24,782 nucleotides of DNA, taken from positions 1 through 24,782 of the forward strand of contig CAJTXS010000021.1 in the NCBI GenBank assembly GCA_910583735.1, read 5' to 3'. Of this stretch, positions 1 to 7,328 are shown in pieces. This DNA is from an uncultured Christensenella sp. Lineage in GTDB: Bacteria > Bacillota > Clostridia > Christensenellales > UBA3700. How positions within the stretch are numbered: the first letter of the stretch is position 1; each line of letters opens with the position of its first letter. Below the pieces are notes generated by a model. The model did not search any database. It saw only the letters and a program-made list of their open reading frames with translations, and was not told where the DNA came from. A program made the translations under genes and the position numbers.

Positions 1-2
1 CG

Positions 3-953
3 GACGAGGACGGCACCGTACTCACGCTCGACGATATGGAGCCGGGCAGCTATTATTTCCGCGAAGTATACGTCAAGGATAAGTATGCTGTCAATGCGGA
101 AGTGGACGGCGACAAGAGATATAGGTTCATGATGCCGTTGCACGGCATAGACCAGACGCCCGTTGCTAAGCCCACATTGCCCACCGACGGCAGCAAGGTA
201 GTATATTATAACGGCAGCGAAAGAGTATTCGACGCGGCAACGCTTGCGGAGCTGTTCGGTTTGACGGGCTTTAACTCGGATTATATGGAGATAGTCTACG
301 AGGACGCGGACGGCGCAGTCAAGAGCGGCGAAACCAACGCGGGCGAGTATAAGATTAAGATTCGCTTTACGAGCGGTCTGTACTGCTGGGATAACGGCGA
401 CGGTACTACGTCCACGGACGACCTCGAGCTCACGGTTAAGATATCCAAGGCTCAACTGCCTTCGCAGTGGACGAGCGGCGGCAAGGTGCCTACCATATCA
501 GTGCCCGAGAGCTTAGCCGATTGCTTAAGCAATGACGCGTTTAATTACACCTATACCGACGAGGACGGCAATACGGTAAGCAAGTCCGATATGGTTGCGG
601 GTAAGACATACAGCGTCAAGGCGACATTGAAGCCCGAGTATGCAGCTAACTTCGAGTTCGTAGATGCGAGCGGCAACGTGCTGCCCGACGCAAGCGTAAG
701 CACGTCGCACGAGTTCGACTATAGCGGAGCGGGTAATGGTAATAATCCCAATTTCGATATAGAAGAATTTGAAAAGAGACAGCAAGAGCAATACGCTTGG
801 TACAGGAAGTTACTTACGATTATGGTAGCCGTAGTATCTGCGATGACCGTTATAATGGCGTTTATAGTGATACTGGTCGCAGTGCTCATACGTCAAGTTA
901 AGAAGAGCAGAAGTGTGAAAAAGAATAGCGTAGACGAGAGTAAAGAGGAGTAG
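3..953 (+). CDS. C-terminal part of a membrane-anchored surface protein (5' end outside window)
   Basis: The reading frame is open to the left edge, so the ATG at 36 is probably internal and the gene is cut by the window. The 316 visible residues are rich in Asp, Gly, Tyr and Thr. They contain two stretches resembling bacterial Ig-like or MBG-type beta-sandwich repeats: one near residues 60-150 ending in a 'LTVKISKAQLP' strand, and one near 160-235. A hydrophobic helix follows at about residues 270-295, then a Lys/Arg-rich tail. That gives a large outside region, one membrane span and a short cytoplasmic tail. There is no LPXTG motif, so anchoring is by the helix and not by sortase. Adhesion or cell-surface display is an inference; the ligand is unknown. 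A strong hairpin lies about 120 bp after the stop. Confidence 0.75.
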   Translation, partial: DEDGTVLTLDDMEPGSYYFREVYVKDKYAVNAEVDGDKRYRFMMPLHGIDQTPVAKPTLPTDGSKVVYYNGSERVFDAATLAELFGLTGFNSDYMEIVYEDADGAVKSGETNAGEYKIKIRFTSGLYCWDNGDGTTSTDDLELTVKISKAQLPSQWTSGGKVPTISVPESLADCLSNDAFNYTYTDEDGNTVSKSDMVAGKTYSVKATLKPEYAANFEFVDASGNVLPDASVSTSHEFDYSGAGNGNNPNFDIEEFEKRQQEQYAWYRKLLTIMVAVVSAMTVIMAFIVILVAVLIRQVKKSRSVKKNSVDESKEE

Positions 954-1346
954 TCGGAGCATATGCTTATCCGCGCGCGCCGACGTCGCAGGGATTTACA
1001 GTCCGCATAAGCATTCATCGAGTTGTAATAGACGCGGGGCTATCGGATTAGGATAGATAATAGATATAAATATCATAGGAGCGACTAATCGGTCGCTCCT
1101 ATAATTAGTAAGGAAATTATATTATCAAGCGCTAAGCATATTTTGACAATTGACTGGTGCATACAACAGTTATTAATAATAAATGTATATTAGTAACTTA
1201 CGCGCCGTCAATTACGACAGTATTTATCTGCAATATCTTACGCTGTCTTTAGTCCGCGAAATATTCGCTATAATGGCGCGGCGTTTTTTATAAGGACTTA
1301 TTATACTGCGTATTTATTTTTGCCGCTCAGCCTGACTGAAAATATA
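954..1346. other. Gene-free stretch between converging genes
   Basis: No convincing coding sequence. It holds an imperfect stem (ATGCTTAT at 963-970 with ATAAGCAT at 1007-1014), a strong 11-bp hairpin at 1075-1102, a TTGACA/TTGACT-containing patch at 1143-1155 with poorly matching -10 sequences, and a T6 run at 1284-1289 preceded by a GC-rich short stem (CCGCG 1254-1258 with CGCGG 1277-1281). The last two could bound a small plus-strand RNA, but the -10 match is weak. Confidence 0.5.
1075..1102 (+). terminator. Hairpin, probable terminator of the surface-protein gene
   Basis: An 11-bp perfect stem, ATAGGAGCGAC paired with GTCGCTCCTAT, around a six-base loop. It is the first strong hairpin after the stop at 953. 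There is no clean U-tract on either strand, so termination is likely but not certain. Confidence 0.5.
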
Positions 1347-2273
1347 TTAATTCATATTGGCGTTATAGTCTATCGCGTATCCCATAAAGTCGGTGGGGAA
1401 GAGCGATTGCGGCAACGTATCTCCGCTGTCTATAGCTCTGTCTGCGGCGCGGATGATATCTATGGCTGTGGCTACGCTGTCGGTAAGTATCTCCTCTACG
1501 CTCTTATCTATCATTATGCTCCCGCCCGTGACGCATGGATAGTTGCGGCGGGATATATTCATCCAGTCCTCTGCCGCTTGCTCTGCCTTGGGCTTTATGA
1601 AGCCGTATACGTAATTGGGATATCCGCCCAACCTTCCGAGCGCGAGCAGTCCTTTATAGCTTAATGCTTTGGTATTCTCGAATATGCCTTGATAGCGGCG
1701 CATGCGCACGGGCAGACGCGATAACTTCTCGTAAGGCACATCCACGCAATACAGCTTGTCTACGCAGTTGTACAGCATATCGGCTACGCTCTTGCATGTA
1801 GCCTCGTCGCATGGGATATAATTATCCGCCGCCTTGTACGTCTTGGGGTCTTGTCCCATATAGTCGCGCAGCACGACGAAGTCTATCCCGCCCTCAAGCA
1901 GCATATGCAAGCTCTTGTGCAGGCGCTCGGGATAGAATGCCGGCAGGTGCTTGCCAGAGATGTAGATTACGTATGGATGTATGGCAGCGTCCAAGGCGTA
2001 GTGGCATATATAGCCGTACAGATACGCGCGCAGGTCGTCGCGCCCGCTTGAGCGCACATAGTCGCACATCTCGCTAAACAGCGCATGAGTGCGCTTGGTA
2101 TGAGTAAGCGACGCATAACCTCTGAACTTGCCGAATACGTAAAAAAGCAAATCATTGCCTTGGCAGCCGATGTCGTATGCGCTGCGATTACCTGCAATGA
2201 TTGAGGCTGATTTGTCCTGCAACGCGCCTGCGACGCGATCTGCCATGTAATAGTGAGTTATAAACGATGCCAT
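1347..2273 (-). CDS. Zinc-dependent phospholipase C family protein
   Basis: 308 residues with the metal-ligand pattern of the bacterial zinc-dependent phospholipase C family (PF00882 type): His7 near the N-terminus, Asp34, His58 and His63, then HxxxD (His91, Asp95) with His99, and HxxxE (His123, Glu127). Secreted relatives hydrolyse phosphatidylcholine using three zinc ions. This copy has no signal peptide, so it is probably cytoplasmic, and its substrate cannot be assumed to be a phospholipid. The start is set by AGGAG five bases before the ATG. A TTGCAA-N17-TACAAT promoter lies upstream, back to back with the adenine deaminase promoter. The fold assignment is good; the true substrate is unknown. 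Confidence 0.78.
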   Translation of the reverse strand: MASFITHYYMADRVAGALQDKSASIIAGNRSAYDIGCQGNDLLFYVFGKFRGYASLTHTKRTHALFSEMCDYVRSSGRDDLRAYLYGYICHYALDAAIHPYVIYISGKHLPAFYPERLHKSLHMLLEGGIDFVVLRDYMGQDPKTYKAADNYIPCDEATCKSVADMLYNCVDKLYCVDVPYEKLSRLPVRMRRYQGIFENTKALSYKGLLALGRLGGYPNYVYGFIKPKAEQAAEDWMNISRRNYPCVTGGSIMIDKSVEEILTDSVATAIDIIRAADRAIDSGDTLPQSLFPTDFMGYAIDYNANMN

Positions 2274-2288
2274 ATGTTCTCCTATAAT

Positions 2289-2317
2289 ATTGTATATTAA
2301 TTATTAATGTATTGCAA
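2289..2317 (-). promoter_or_regulatory. Promoter of the phospholipase C-like gene
   Basis: On the minus strand TTGCAA (2312-2317) and TACAAT (2289-2294) are separated by 17 bases and lie just upstream of the AGGAG/ATG at 2273. Confidence 0.55.
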
Positions 2318-2344
2318 GCGCGTGTTTTTATGCGCCTGCCGCTA

Positions 2345-2374
2345 TTGAAGATAAGATAAGTTGTATGGTATAAT
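2345..2374 (+). promoter_or_regulatory. Adenine deaminase promoter with extended -10, apparently giving a leaderless mRNA
   Basis: TTGAAG (2345-2350), an 18-base spacer ending in TGG, and a perfect TATAAT (2369-2374). Only six bases separate the -10 from the ATG at 2381, so transcription should begin at or within a base or two of the start codon. No Shine-Dalgarno sequence is present. Confidence 0.7.
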
Positions 2375-2380
2375 TAACAT

Positions 2381-4006
2381 ATGGCAGATTACGATTATAT
2401 ATTAAACAACTGCATTATAGCGGACGTTGTCGCGTTGCGCTTTACTCGCGGCGATGTGGCGGTAAAAGACGGCAAGATTTGCGCCGTAGGCGGAGAATTG
2501 GGCGACGGCATAGACTGCGGCGGAGCGTATCTGCTGCCCGCGTTTATTGACGCGCACACGCATATAGAGAGCAGCTTGCTCACGCCCGTGCGTTTTGCCG
2601 AGGCGGTGCTGCCGCGCGGCGTCACTACGGTAATTGCCGACCCGCACGAGATAGCCAACGTATGCGGAATGGCAGGCGTAGATTATATGATAGAGCAGGC
2701 GTCTGAGACGCTGCTCGATGTCAAGATGATGATGCCATCTTGCGTGCCCGCTTCCTATGCGGAAAGTAGCGGAGCTACGCTCGGCGCGGACGACGTGAGT
2801 AAGGCTATGAAGAGGGCGGATATATTCGGACTGGGCGAGATGATGAACTATCCCGCAGTACTTGCCGCGCAAGAAGATGTAATCGCCAAGATTGACGCGG
2901 CAAGGCGCGAGGGCAAGGCTGTTGACGGGCACTATCCGCTCGGCAGCGGCGAGGAGTTGAAGAGATACGCCGCAGCGGGTATCACTTCGGACCATGAGAG
3001 CGTCAGCGCCGCGGAAGCCCAAGAAAAAATCGACGCGGGCATAGACGTATTTATCAGAGAAGGCAGCGCGGGCAAGCAGCTCGAGGCGGTGCTGCCTGCG
3101 GCTGAGGGAAAGTACTTCGATTCTGTTTCCCTTTGCACCGACGATTGCAACGTATCGGATATTATGAGATACGGACATATCAACCGTGTGGTTGCTAAAG
3201 CTATAGCTTTGGATATGGAGCCGATTAAGGCGATTGCAATGGCGACTATCAATCCGGCAAGACACTATGCGCTTAGCGACAGAGGAGCAATCGAGGCAGG
3301 CAGACGCGCGGACATGATATTGGTGCGGGACTTAAGCGATATGAGTCCGCACATTGTGTTTAAGGACGGAGTTATTGCGGCGCGCGACGGGAAGCTCGCA
3401 AGGCAAGTTGAGCCTATGCATTGCGAGGCTGTGACCGATACGATTAAGATGCCGCCGCTGAGTAAAGAGAAACTGCGCCTTAGCGGCGCTGCCGAAAAGA
3501 TAGGGATGGCGATTAAGCCAGGTTCGCTCATTACGTATAAGACGGATGTCGCAGCATGCGACTGCAAGCTGTGCGTGTGCGAGAGACACAGCGGCAGCGG
3601 CAGAGTGGGGGTGTGCGCGCTGTCGGGCTATGGGGTGCGCGGCGGAGCGGTTGCGCTGTCCGTCTCGCACGACGCTCATAATATCGTGTGCGCGGGAGAC
3701 AGCGACGAGGATATGTGTATTGCAGTCAATGCGCTGCGCGATTGCGGCGGAGGCATGTGCGCGGTTAAGGACGGAATAGTCGCGGCAATGGTGGAGTTGC
3801 CTATTGCGGGACTGATGAGCGACGCGCCGCCTCAAGAGGTTGCGCTCAAGCTGGATAAGTTAAACCGCTTTTGTACAAGCGAGCTGCATATCGACGAGCG
3901 GCTCGAGCCTGTTATGTCGCTGTCATTTCTTGCTCTAAGCGTAATCCCGCATCTCAAACTTACGGATAGGGGACTGTTCGACGTAGACAGCTTTAAGCAT
4001 ATCTAA
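2381..4006 (+). CDS. ade: Adenine deaminase (adenine to hypoxanthine)
   Basis: 541 residues, slightly shorter than the usual 570-600. It is a metal-dependent amidohydrolase that deaminates adenine to hypoxanthine and ammonia in purine salvage. Visible features in order: an N-terminal amidohydrolase beta-strand region ('VKDGKICAVGG'); the HxH metal motif His59/His61 in 'IDAHTHIESS'; 'DPHE' with His89/Glu90; 'GLGEMMNYP' with Glu152; His184 in 'DGHYPLG'; His205 in 'SDHES'; the Thr-Asp-Asp near 253-255; and the C-terminal adenine-deaminase domain with 'SHDAHN' (430-433). The start is the first ATG after a near-consensus promoter and has no ribosome binding site. It is divergent from the phospholipase-like gene. 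There is no neighbouring purine gene and no purine-riboswitch-sized leader. Confidence 0.93.
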   Translation: MADYDYILNNCIIADVVALRFTRGDVAVKDGKICAVGGELGDGIDCGGAYLLPAFIDAHTHIESSLLTPVRFAEAVLPRGVTTVIADPHEIANVCGMAGVDYMIEQASETLLDVKMMMPSCVPASYAESSGATLGADDVSKAMKRADIFGLGEMMNYPAVLAAQEDVIAKIDAARREGKAVDGHYPLGSGEELKRYAAAGITSDHESVSAAEAQEKIDAGIDVFIREGSAGKQLEAVLPAAEGKYFDSVSLCTDDCNVSDIMRYGHINRVVAKAIALDMEPIKAIAMATINPARHYALSDRGAIEAGRRADMILVRDLSDMSPHIVFKDGVIAARDGKLARQVEPMHCEAVTDTIKMPPLSKEKLRLSGAAEKIGMAIKPGSLITYKTDVAACDCKLCVCERHSGSGRVGVCALSGYGVRGGAVALSVSHDAHNIVCAGDSDEDMCIAVNALRDCGGGMCAVKDGIVAAMVELPIAGLMSDAPPQEVALKLDKLNRFCTSELHIDERLEPVMSLSFLALSVIPHLKLTDRGLFDVDSFKHI

Positions 4007-4122
4007 CGCATAGGTAAACCGAGCTTTAGATGTGTAGATTTATAAATTGCCGCGCATAGCTCTATTAAGTAATACGCAATATCGGTAGATAGGCGTCCAT
4101 ATTCATAAGCGGCTTGGATTTA

Positions 4123-4215
4123 CCTATATCGATGCTTTGCATGAATTAAGCGTCATTGCTCGACGTATATTCATATCTTAATTTAACGATGTCGATATAT
4201 CAAAGCATATATCGG
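4123..4215. repeat. Nested inverted-repeat structure
   Basis: Three complementary pairs are nested in order: ATGCTTTG 4132-4139 with CAAAGCAT 4201-4208, AATTAAG 4144-4150 with CTTAATT 4177-4183, and CGTC 4151-4154 with GACG 4162-4165. A further ATAT/ATAT plus CC/GG pairing lies outside them. This could be a structured RNA, a weak terminator region, or chance in AT-rich sequence. Confidence 0.3.
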
Positions 4216-4342
4216 CAATTTTGTAAATAATCGATTAATATAAAATATCCAATGTACGTCTATTAAGATTGCGATATAAAAATAATCGCAGCGGCGAATA
4301 TATTTAAGTAAATAAATTCCAAAAATTTTTTATAAAAACTTC

Positions 4343-4371
4343 TTGACAAATATACCCTACGGGGGTATAGT
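4343..4371 (+). promoter_or_regulatory. Promoter of the csoR-ATPase operon
   Basis: Consensus TTGACA (4343-4348), 17-base spacer and TATAGT (4366-4371). The spacer is almost filled by the repressor operator, so repressor binding would occlude the promoter. The expected transcription start is near 4378, giving a short leader. Confidence 0.85.
4351..4369. promoter_or_regulatory. CsoR-type operator
   Basis: TATACCCTACGGGGGTATA is an interrupted palindrome with G/C tracts flanked by TATA, which is the operator form known for CsoR-family repressors. It lies between the -35 and -10 and overlaps the -10. It directly precedes a csoR-family gene, which indicates autoregulation with derepression by metal. 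Confidence 0.85.
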
Positions 4372-4404
4372 ATATTTGTAAATTATCCAAGGAGGGCACG
4401 CGAC

Positions 4405-4692
4405 ATGGAGTGCAAGGACAATAATACGGAGAGTAAGAAGAAGCAGATGGCTAAGCTCGCTCGCATAGAAGGGCAGATTAGAGGCATTAAGGCGATGGTT
4501 GAGAATAACAGAGAGTGCGATGAAATACTCGTACAGATCAACGCGGTCAATTCCGCGCTCAACAATGTGGCAAGGGATGTGCTGTATAACCATATAGAGC
4601 ATTGCATGCATTACGGAGTATCTACGGGCAACACCGACGACGCTATGGAGGAGTTGCAATACGCTATCGAGCAATTTGTAAAAATGAAGTGA
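4405..4692 (+). CDS. csoR: CsoR-family metal-sensing repressor
   Basis: 95 residues, the normal size for this all-helical DUF156 family. The core 'KLARIEGQIRGIKAMVE' is typical, including the basic residues that contact DNA. The metal-site positions carry Cys38, His63 and Cys67, with spacing 25 and 4, identical to the Cys-His-Cys set of copper-sensing CsoR. Cys3, His66 and His69 are extra candidate ligands; in nickel/cobalt sensors of the family an N-terminal residue joins the site, so copper specificity is not certain. AAGGAGG at 4389-4395 sets the ATG nine bases later. The ATPase gene starts two bases after the stop. Role: represses this operon when metal is scarce. Confidence 0.92.
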   Translation: MECKDNNTESKKKQMAKLARIEGQIRGIKAMVENNRECDEILVQINAVNSALNNVARDVLYNHIEHCMHYGVSTGNTDDAMEELQYAIEQFVKMK

Positions 4693-4694
4693 TT

Positions 4695-6971
4695 ATGAGA
4701 GAGCAAGATATTAATAAAGATAACATATATGACGGGCGCGGCTTGCACGCCGGCGATTGCAACAGCGCAGAGCAAGGCGGCCGTAGCGATATGGATTGCT
4801 ATTGCGATGCCCGGCACGGAGATAAGCACTCGCACTGCGAGCATGCTCCGCATGGCGGTACAGAGCGCGCGGAGCATTGCGAGCATAAGCATAGCGACGG
4901 ACATTGCAAGCATCATCAATGCGGTCATAGCGATATGGGTAGCTCCGCAAGTTGTACGGCGTGCGATACGCATTCCCACAGTCACGGCGAAGGCGAAGGT
5001 TGCGCATGCTGCGCGCCTAAGAAGGTGGAGATAGCAGGACACAGCCACTTGCACGGCGGCGGCTTGGATAAAAAAGAAATTATCAAAGTAGCCGTCAAGG
5101 TAGTTGTGACGGTCGTATTGCTTTTGGCAGGCACGCTGCTCATTAAGTTGACGTCGGGCAATATCCCGCAAGGCTTCGGAATAGCTCTAAGCGTGCTCGC
5201 TTACGTAACCGTCGGCGGCGAATATATATTGCTGTCTATTAAGAATGTGTTCAAGGGTAAGTTCTTCGATGAGAATTTCCTTATGACGGTAGCTTCGCTC
5301 GGGGCGTTGATATTGCAAGATTATATTGAGGCGTGCGCGGTCATGCTCTTGTACACTCTCGGAGAAGCGTTGCAAGACGCGGCGGTCTCCCGCTCTCGCA
5401 GCAGCGTTGCCTCGCTGCTCGACCTTAAAGCCGAGCACAGCAACCTTGTAAATAGCGACGGCAGCATTTCAGTCGTGGAGACGGAGGAACTGGCTATCGG
5501 AGACATCGTGCTGATTAAGGCGGGCGAGAGAGTACCGGCCGACGCTACGGTTATCGAGGGCGAAAGTTTTCTCGATTGCGCGGCGCTTACAGGCGAAGGC
5601 GTGCCCGTCCGCGTCAAAGAGGGCGATAAGTGTATGAGCGGCGCTATCAATAAGGGCGGAGCTATTAAGGCGAGAGTGGATAAAGAATATGCAGACTCCA
5701 CCGCCGCGCGCATAATGAAGCTGGTAGAAGAGGCGCAAGATGCCAAGCCGAAAGCGCAAAAGTTCATAACTAAATTCGCTAAGTGGTATACGCCTTGCGT
5801 GGTGCTACTTGCGCTGATAGTGGCGTTCATACCTCCTATATTCGGAGGGTATACCTTGGAGCTGCTCAAGCTATGGGTGAACAGGGCGCTTGTTTTCCTT
5901 GTCATATCTTGCCCGTGCGCTCTTGTCATTTCCATACCGCTCAGCTATTTCGCGGGTATAGGCGCATGCTCTATGCGAGGCGTACTCGTCAAGGGCGGCA
6001 ACTATCTCGAGACTCTTGCCAAGGTAGATACGGTATGCACGGACAAGACGGGGACTTTGACCCAAGGCATATTCGAGGTGATGGACGCAGTCGCGGTAGA
6101 TTGCGAGCTCGAGGAAATGATTAAAATAGCCGCGCACTGCGAAGCGTACTCCAATCATCCGATTGCGCTGTCGATATTGCGCGCATACGGCGCTCCCGAT
6201 TGCTCCGCAATCGTCGAGTACGAGGAAGGAGACGGCGGCGCGAGCTGTATATATAACGGCGCAAAGGCGATGTGCGGCTCTTATAAATATCTAATGTCGC
6301 ACGGTGTGGATATCGTCAAGCAAGCCGACACGCCCTATACCGTCGCGTATGTGGCATACTCAGACAAGTATATGGGATATATCACTATAAGCGACGCGCT
6401 TAAGCCCGATTCGGCAGATGCGGTTGCTAAGCTTAAGAGCGCGGGCATGAACGTGGCGATGCTCACGGGAGACAATGCCGCGGTAGCAGACGCCGTGGCT
6501 CAATCGCTGGGTATAGAAGAAGTACATGCCGGCTGTATGCCGCAAGATAAATGCGCTATCGTGTCTAACAAAATATCAGGCGGTCATACGGTAGCCTTTA
6601 TCGGCGACGGTCTTAACGATGCGCCCGTGCTCAAGAGCGCAAGCGTAGGCGTATGTATGGGCGGCGTGGGCAACGACGCGAGCGTGGAGGCAAGCGATAT
6701 TGTGCTTGTCAATCCCTCTCCCGCAGCGCTTGTCGAAGCGCGTAAAATAGCAGACAAGACGCGTAGAGTAGTGATTGAGAATATTGTGTTGTCGCTTGCG
6801 ATAAAGCTACTCATAATGCTGCTTTCCGTTACAGGCGTATACTCGGCGATGTGGCTTGCGGTAGTTGCGGACGTAGGCGTATGTCTTGTCGCTATATTCA
6901 ACGCTATGCGACTGTCGGTAAGACCTTCTGCCAAGCAGTCGTCGAAAACTGCAGATATTATCGATAAATAA
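4695..6971 (+). CDS. P1B-2-type heavy-metal exporting ATPase (Zn/Cd/Pb type) with His/Cys-rich N-terminus
   Basis: I chose the ATG at 4695, two bases after the csoR stop; an earlier in-frame ATG at 4602 lies deep inside csoR. The protein is 758 residues. Residues 1-121 hold 19 His and 12 Cys and no GMTCxxC HMA domain, so this is a flexible metal-binding tail. After about residue 129 come membrane helices, the TGE actuator loop (299-301), the CPC metal motif (406-408) followed by 'SxP', the phosphorylated Asp450 in DKTGT, His488-Pro489 of the nucleotide domain, and GDGxND (637-642). Lys704 and Asp726-x-Gly in the last helices correspond to the zinc-site Lys and Asp of ZntA. The Tyr-Asn and Met-Ser-Ser motifs of copper ATPases are absent. 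Likely role: ATP-driven export of zinc, cadmium or lead across the cell membrane. Confidence 0.9.
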   Translation: MREQDINKDNIYDGRGLHAGDCNSAEQGGRSDMDCYCDARHGDKHSHCEHAPHGGTERAEHCEHKHSDGHCKHHQCGHSDMGSSASCTACDTHSHSHGEGEGCACCAPKKVEIAGHSHLHGGGLDKKEIIKVAVKVVVTVVLLLAGTLLIKLTSGNIPQGFGIALSVLAYVTVGGEYILLSIKNVFKGKFFDENFLMTVASLGALILQDYIEACAVMLLYTLGEALQDAAVSRSRSSVASLLDLKAEHSNLVNSDGSISVVETEELAIGDIVLIKAGERVPADATVIEGESFLDCAALTGEGVPVRVKEGDKCMSGAINKGGAIKARVDKEYADSTAARIMKLVEEAQDAKPKAQKFITKFAKWYTPCVVLLALIVAFIPPIFGGYTLELLKLWVNRALVFLVISCPCALVISIPLSYFAGIGACSMRGVLVKGGNYLETLAKVDTVCTDKTGTLTQGIFEVMDAVAVDCELEEMIKIAAHCEAYSNHPIALSILRAYGAPDCSAIVEYEEGDGGASCIYNGAKAMCGSYKYLMSHGVDIVKQADTPYTVAYVAYSDKYMGYITISDALKPDSADAVAKLKSAGMNVAMLTGDNAAVADAVAQSLGIEEVHAGCMPQDKCAIVSNKISGGHTVAFIGDGLNDAPVLKSASVGVCMGGVGNDASVEASDIVLVNPSPAALVEARKIADKTRRVVIENIVLSLAIKLLIMLLSVTGVYSAMWLAVVADVGVCLVAIFNAMRLSVRPSAKQSSKTADIIDK

Positions 6972-7083
6972 CGCGATACGCTAAACATATATAAAATTAT
7001 TATAAAATACATCTAACGCACGATTGCGGTATATAACGCAATACATTGATAAGTATTAACTTACAATTGGCAAGACTTATAAC

Positions 7084-7130
7084 AATAAGCGCGGCTTACC
7101 GTAGTTCCCATAGGGAATATTCGGTAAGCC
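7084..7130. repeat. Left inverted-repeat unit flanking the GNAT gene
   Basis: AATAAGCGCGGC (7084-7095), nine bases, then TTCCCATAGGGAAT (7105-7118). The same two blocks occur in the same order on the opposite strand at 7944-7981. The left copy also folds into a long hairpin: GGCTTACCG (7093-7101) pairs with CGGTAAGCC (7122-7130) around TTCCC/GGGAA. Confidence 0.7.
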
Positions 7131-7153
7131 ACAGGTTGTAGAGATTAAGGCGT

Positions 7154-7175
7154 AGCGTGAAGCCACGCTTTTTTT
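7154..7175 (+). terminator. Intrinsic terminator of the csoR-ATPase operon
   Basis: AGCGTG (7154-7159), four-base loop, CACGCT (7164-7169), then a run of seven T ending at 7175. Classic stem plus U-tract. Confidence 0.85.
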
Positions 7176-7197
7176 GATATTTATATTGCGTGGACGA

Positions 7198-7219
7198 ACT
7201 AGGCTACTCGTAGCCTAGT
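7198..7219. repeat. 22-bp near-perfect palindrome
   Basis: ACTAGGCTAC, two bases, GTAGCCTAGT. There is no following T-run, so it is not an obvious terminator. It sits about 40 bp upstream of the GNAT promoter and could be an operator or a cruciform-forming site. Confidence 0.55.
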
Positions 7220-7261
7220 GTGATATAGATATGTTTTATATTTCCCGCAAAATTCAATCGG

Positions 7262-7291
7262 TTGCGTACTTTCATTTTTTCGTGATAAAAT
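7262..7291 (+). promoter_or_regulatory. GNAT gene promoter
   Basis: TTGCGT (7262-7267), 18-base spacer ending in TGA (extended -10), and TAAAAT (7286-7291), about 37 bp before the ATG. Confidence 0.55.
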
Positions 7292-7328
7292 GATTATACG
7301 ATATACAGTAATTTAGCGGAGTAATATT

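Larger units (their letters stand above)
4007..4404. other. Gene-free stretch before the metal operon
   Basis: No coding sequence seen. It contains an inverted pair TAGGTAAA (4011-4018) and TTTACCTA (4119-4126), a nested set of complementary segments at 4123-4215, an AT-rich tract, and at the right end the csoR promoter and operator. No clear terminator for the adenine deaminase gene was found. Confidence 0.5.
6972..7328. other. Gene-free stretch with hairpins between the ATPase and GNAT genes
   Basis: No coding sequence. In order it holds the left inverted-repeat unit (7084-7130), the intrinsic terminator of the metal operon (7154-7175), a 22-bp near-perfect palindrome (7198-7219), and the GNAT gene promoter (7262-7291). 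Confidence 0.6.

Noticed and set aside
2402..3265. 287-codon frame antisense to adenine deaminase
   Set aside because: Shadow frame with no domain logic; the deaminase motifs are unambiguous.
4602..4694. Longer start of the ATPase inside csoR
   Set aside because: It would overlap csoR by 90 bases in another frame, and the extra 31 residues are basic and unlike the family; the ATG at 4695 is two bases after the csoR stop.
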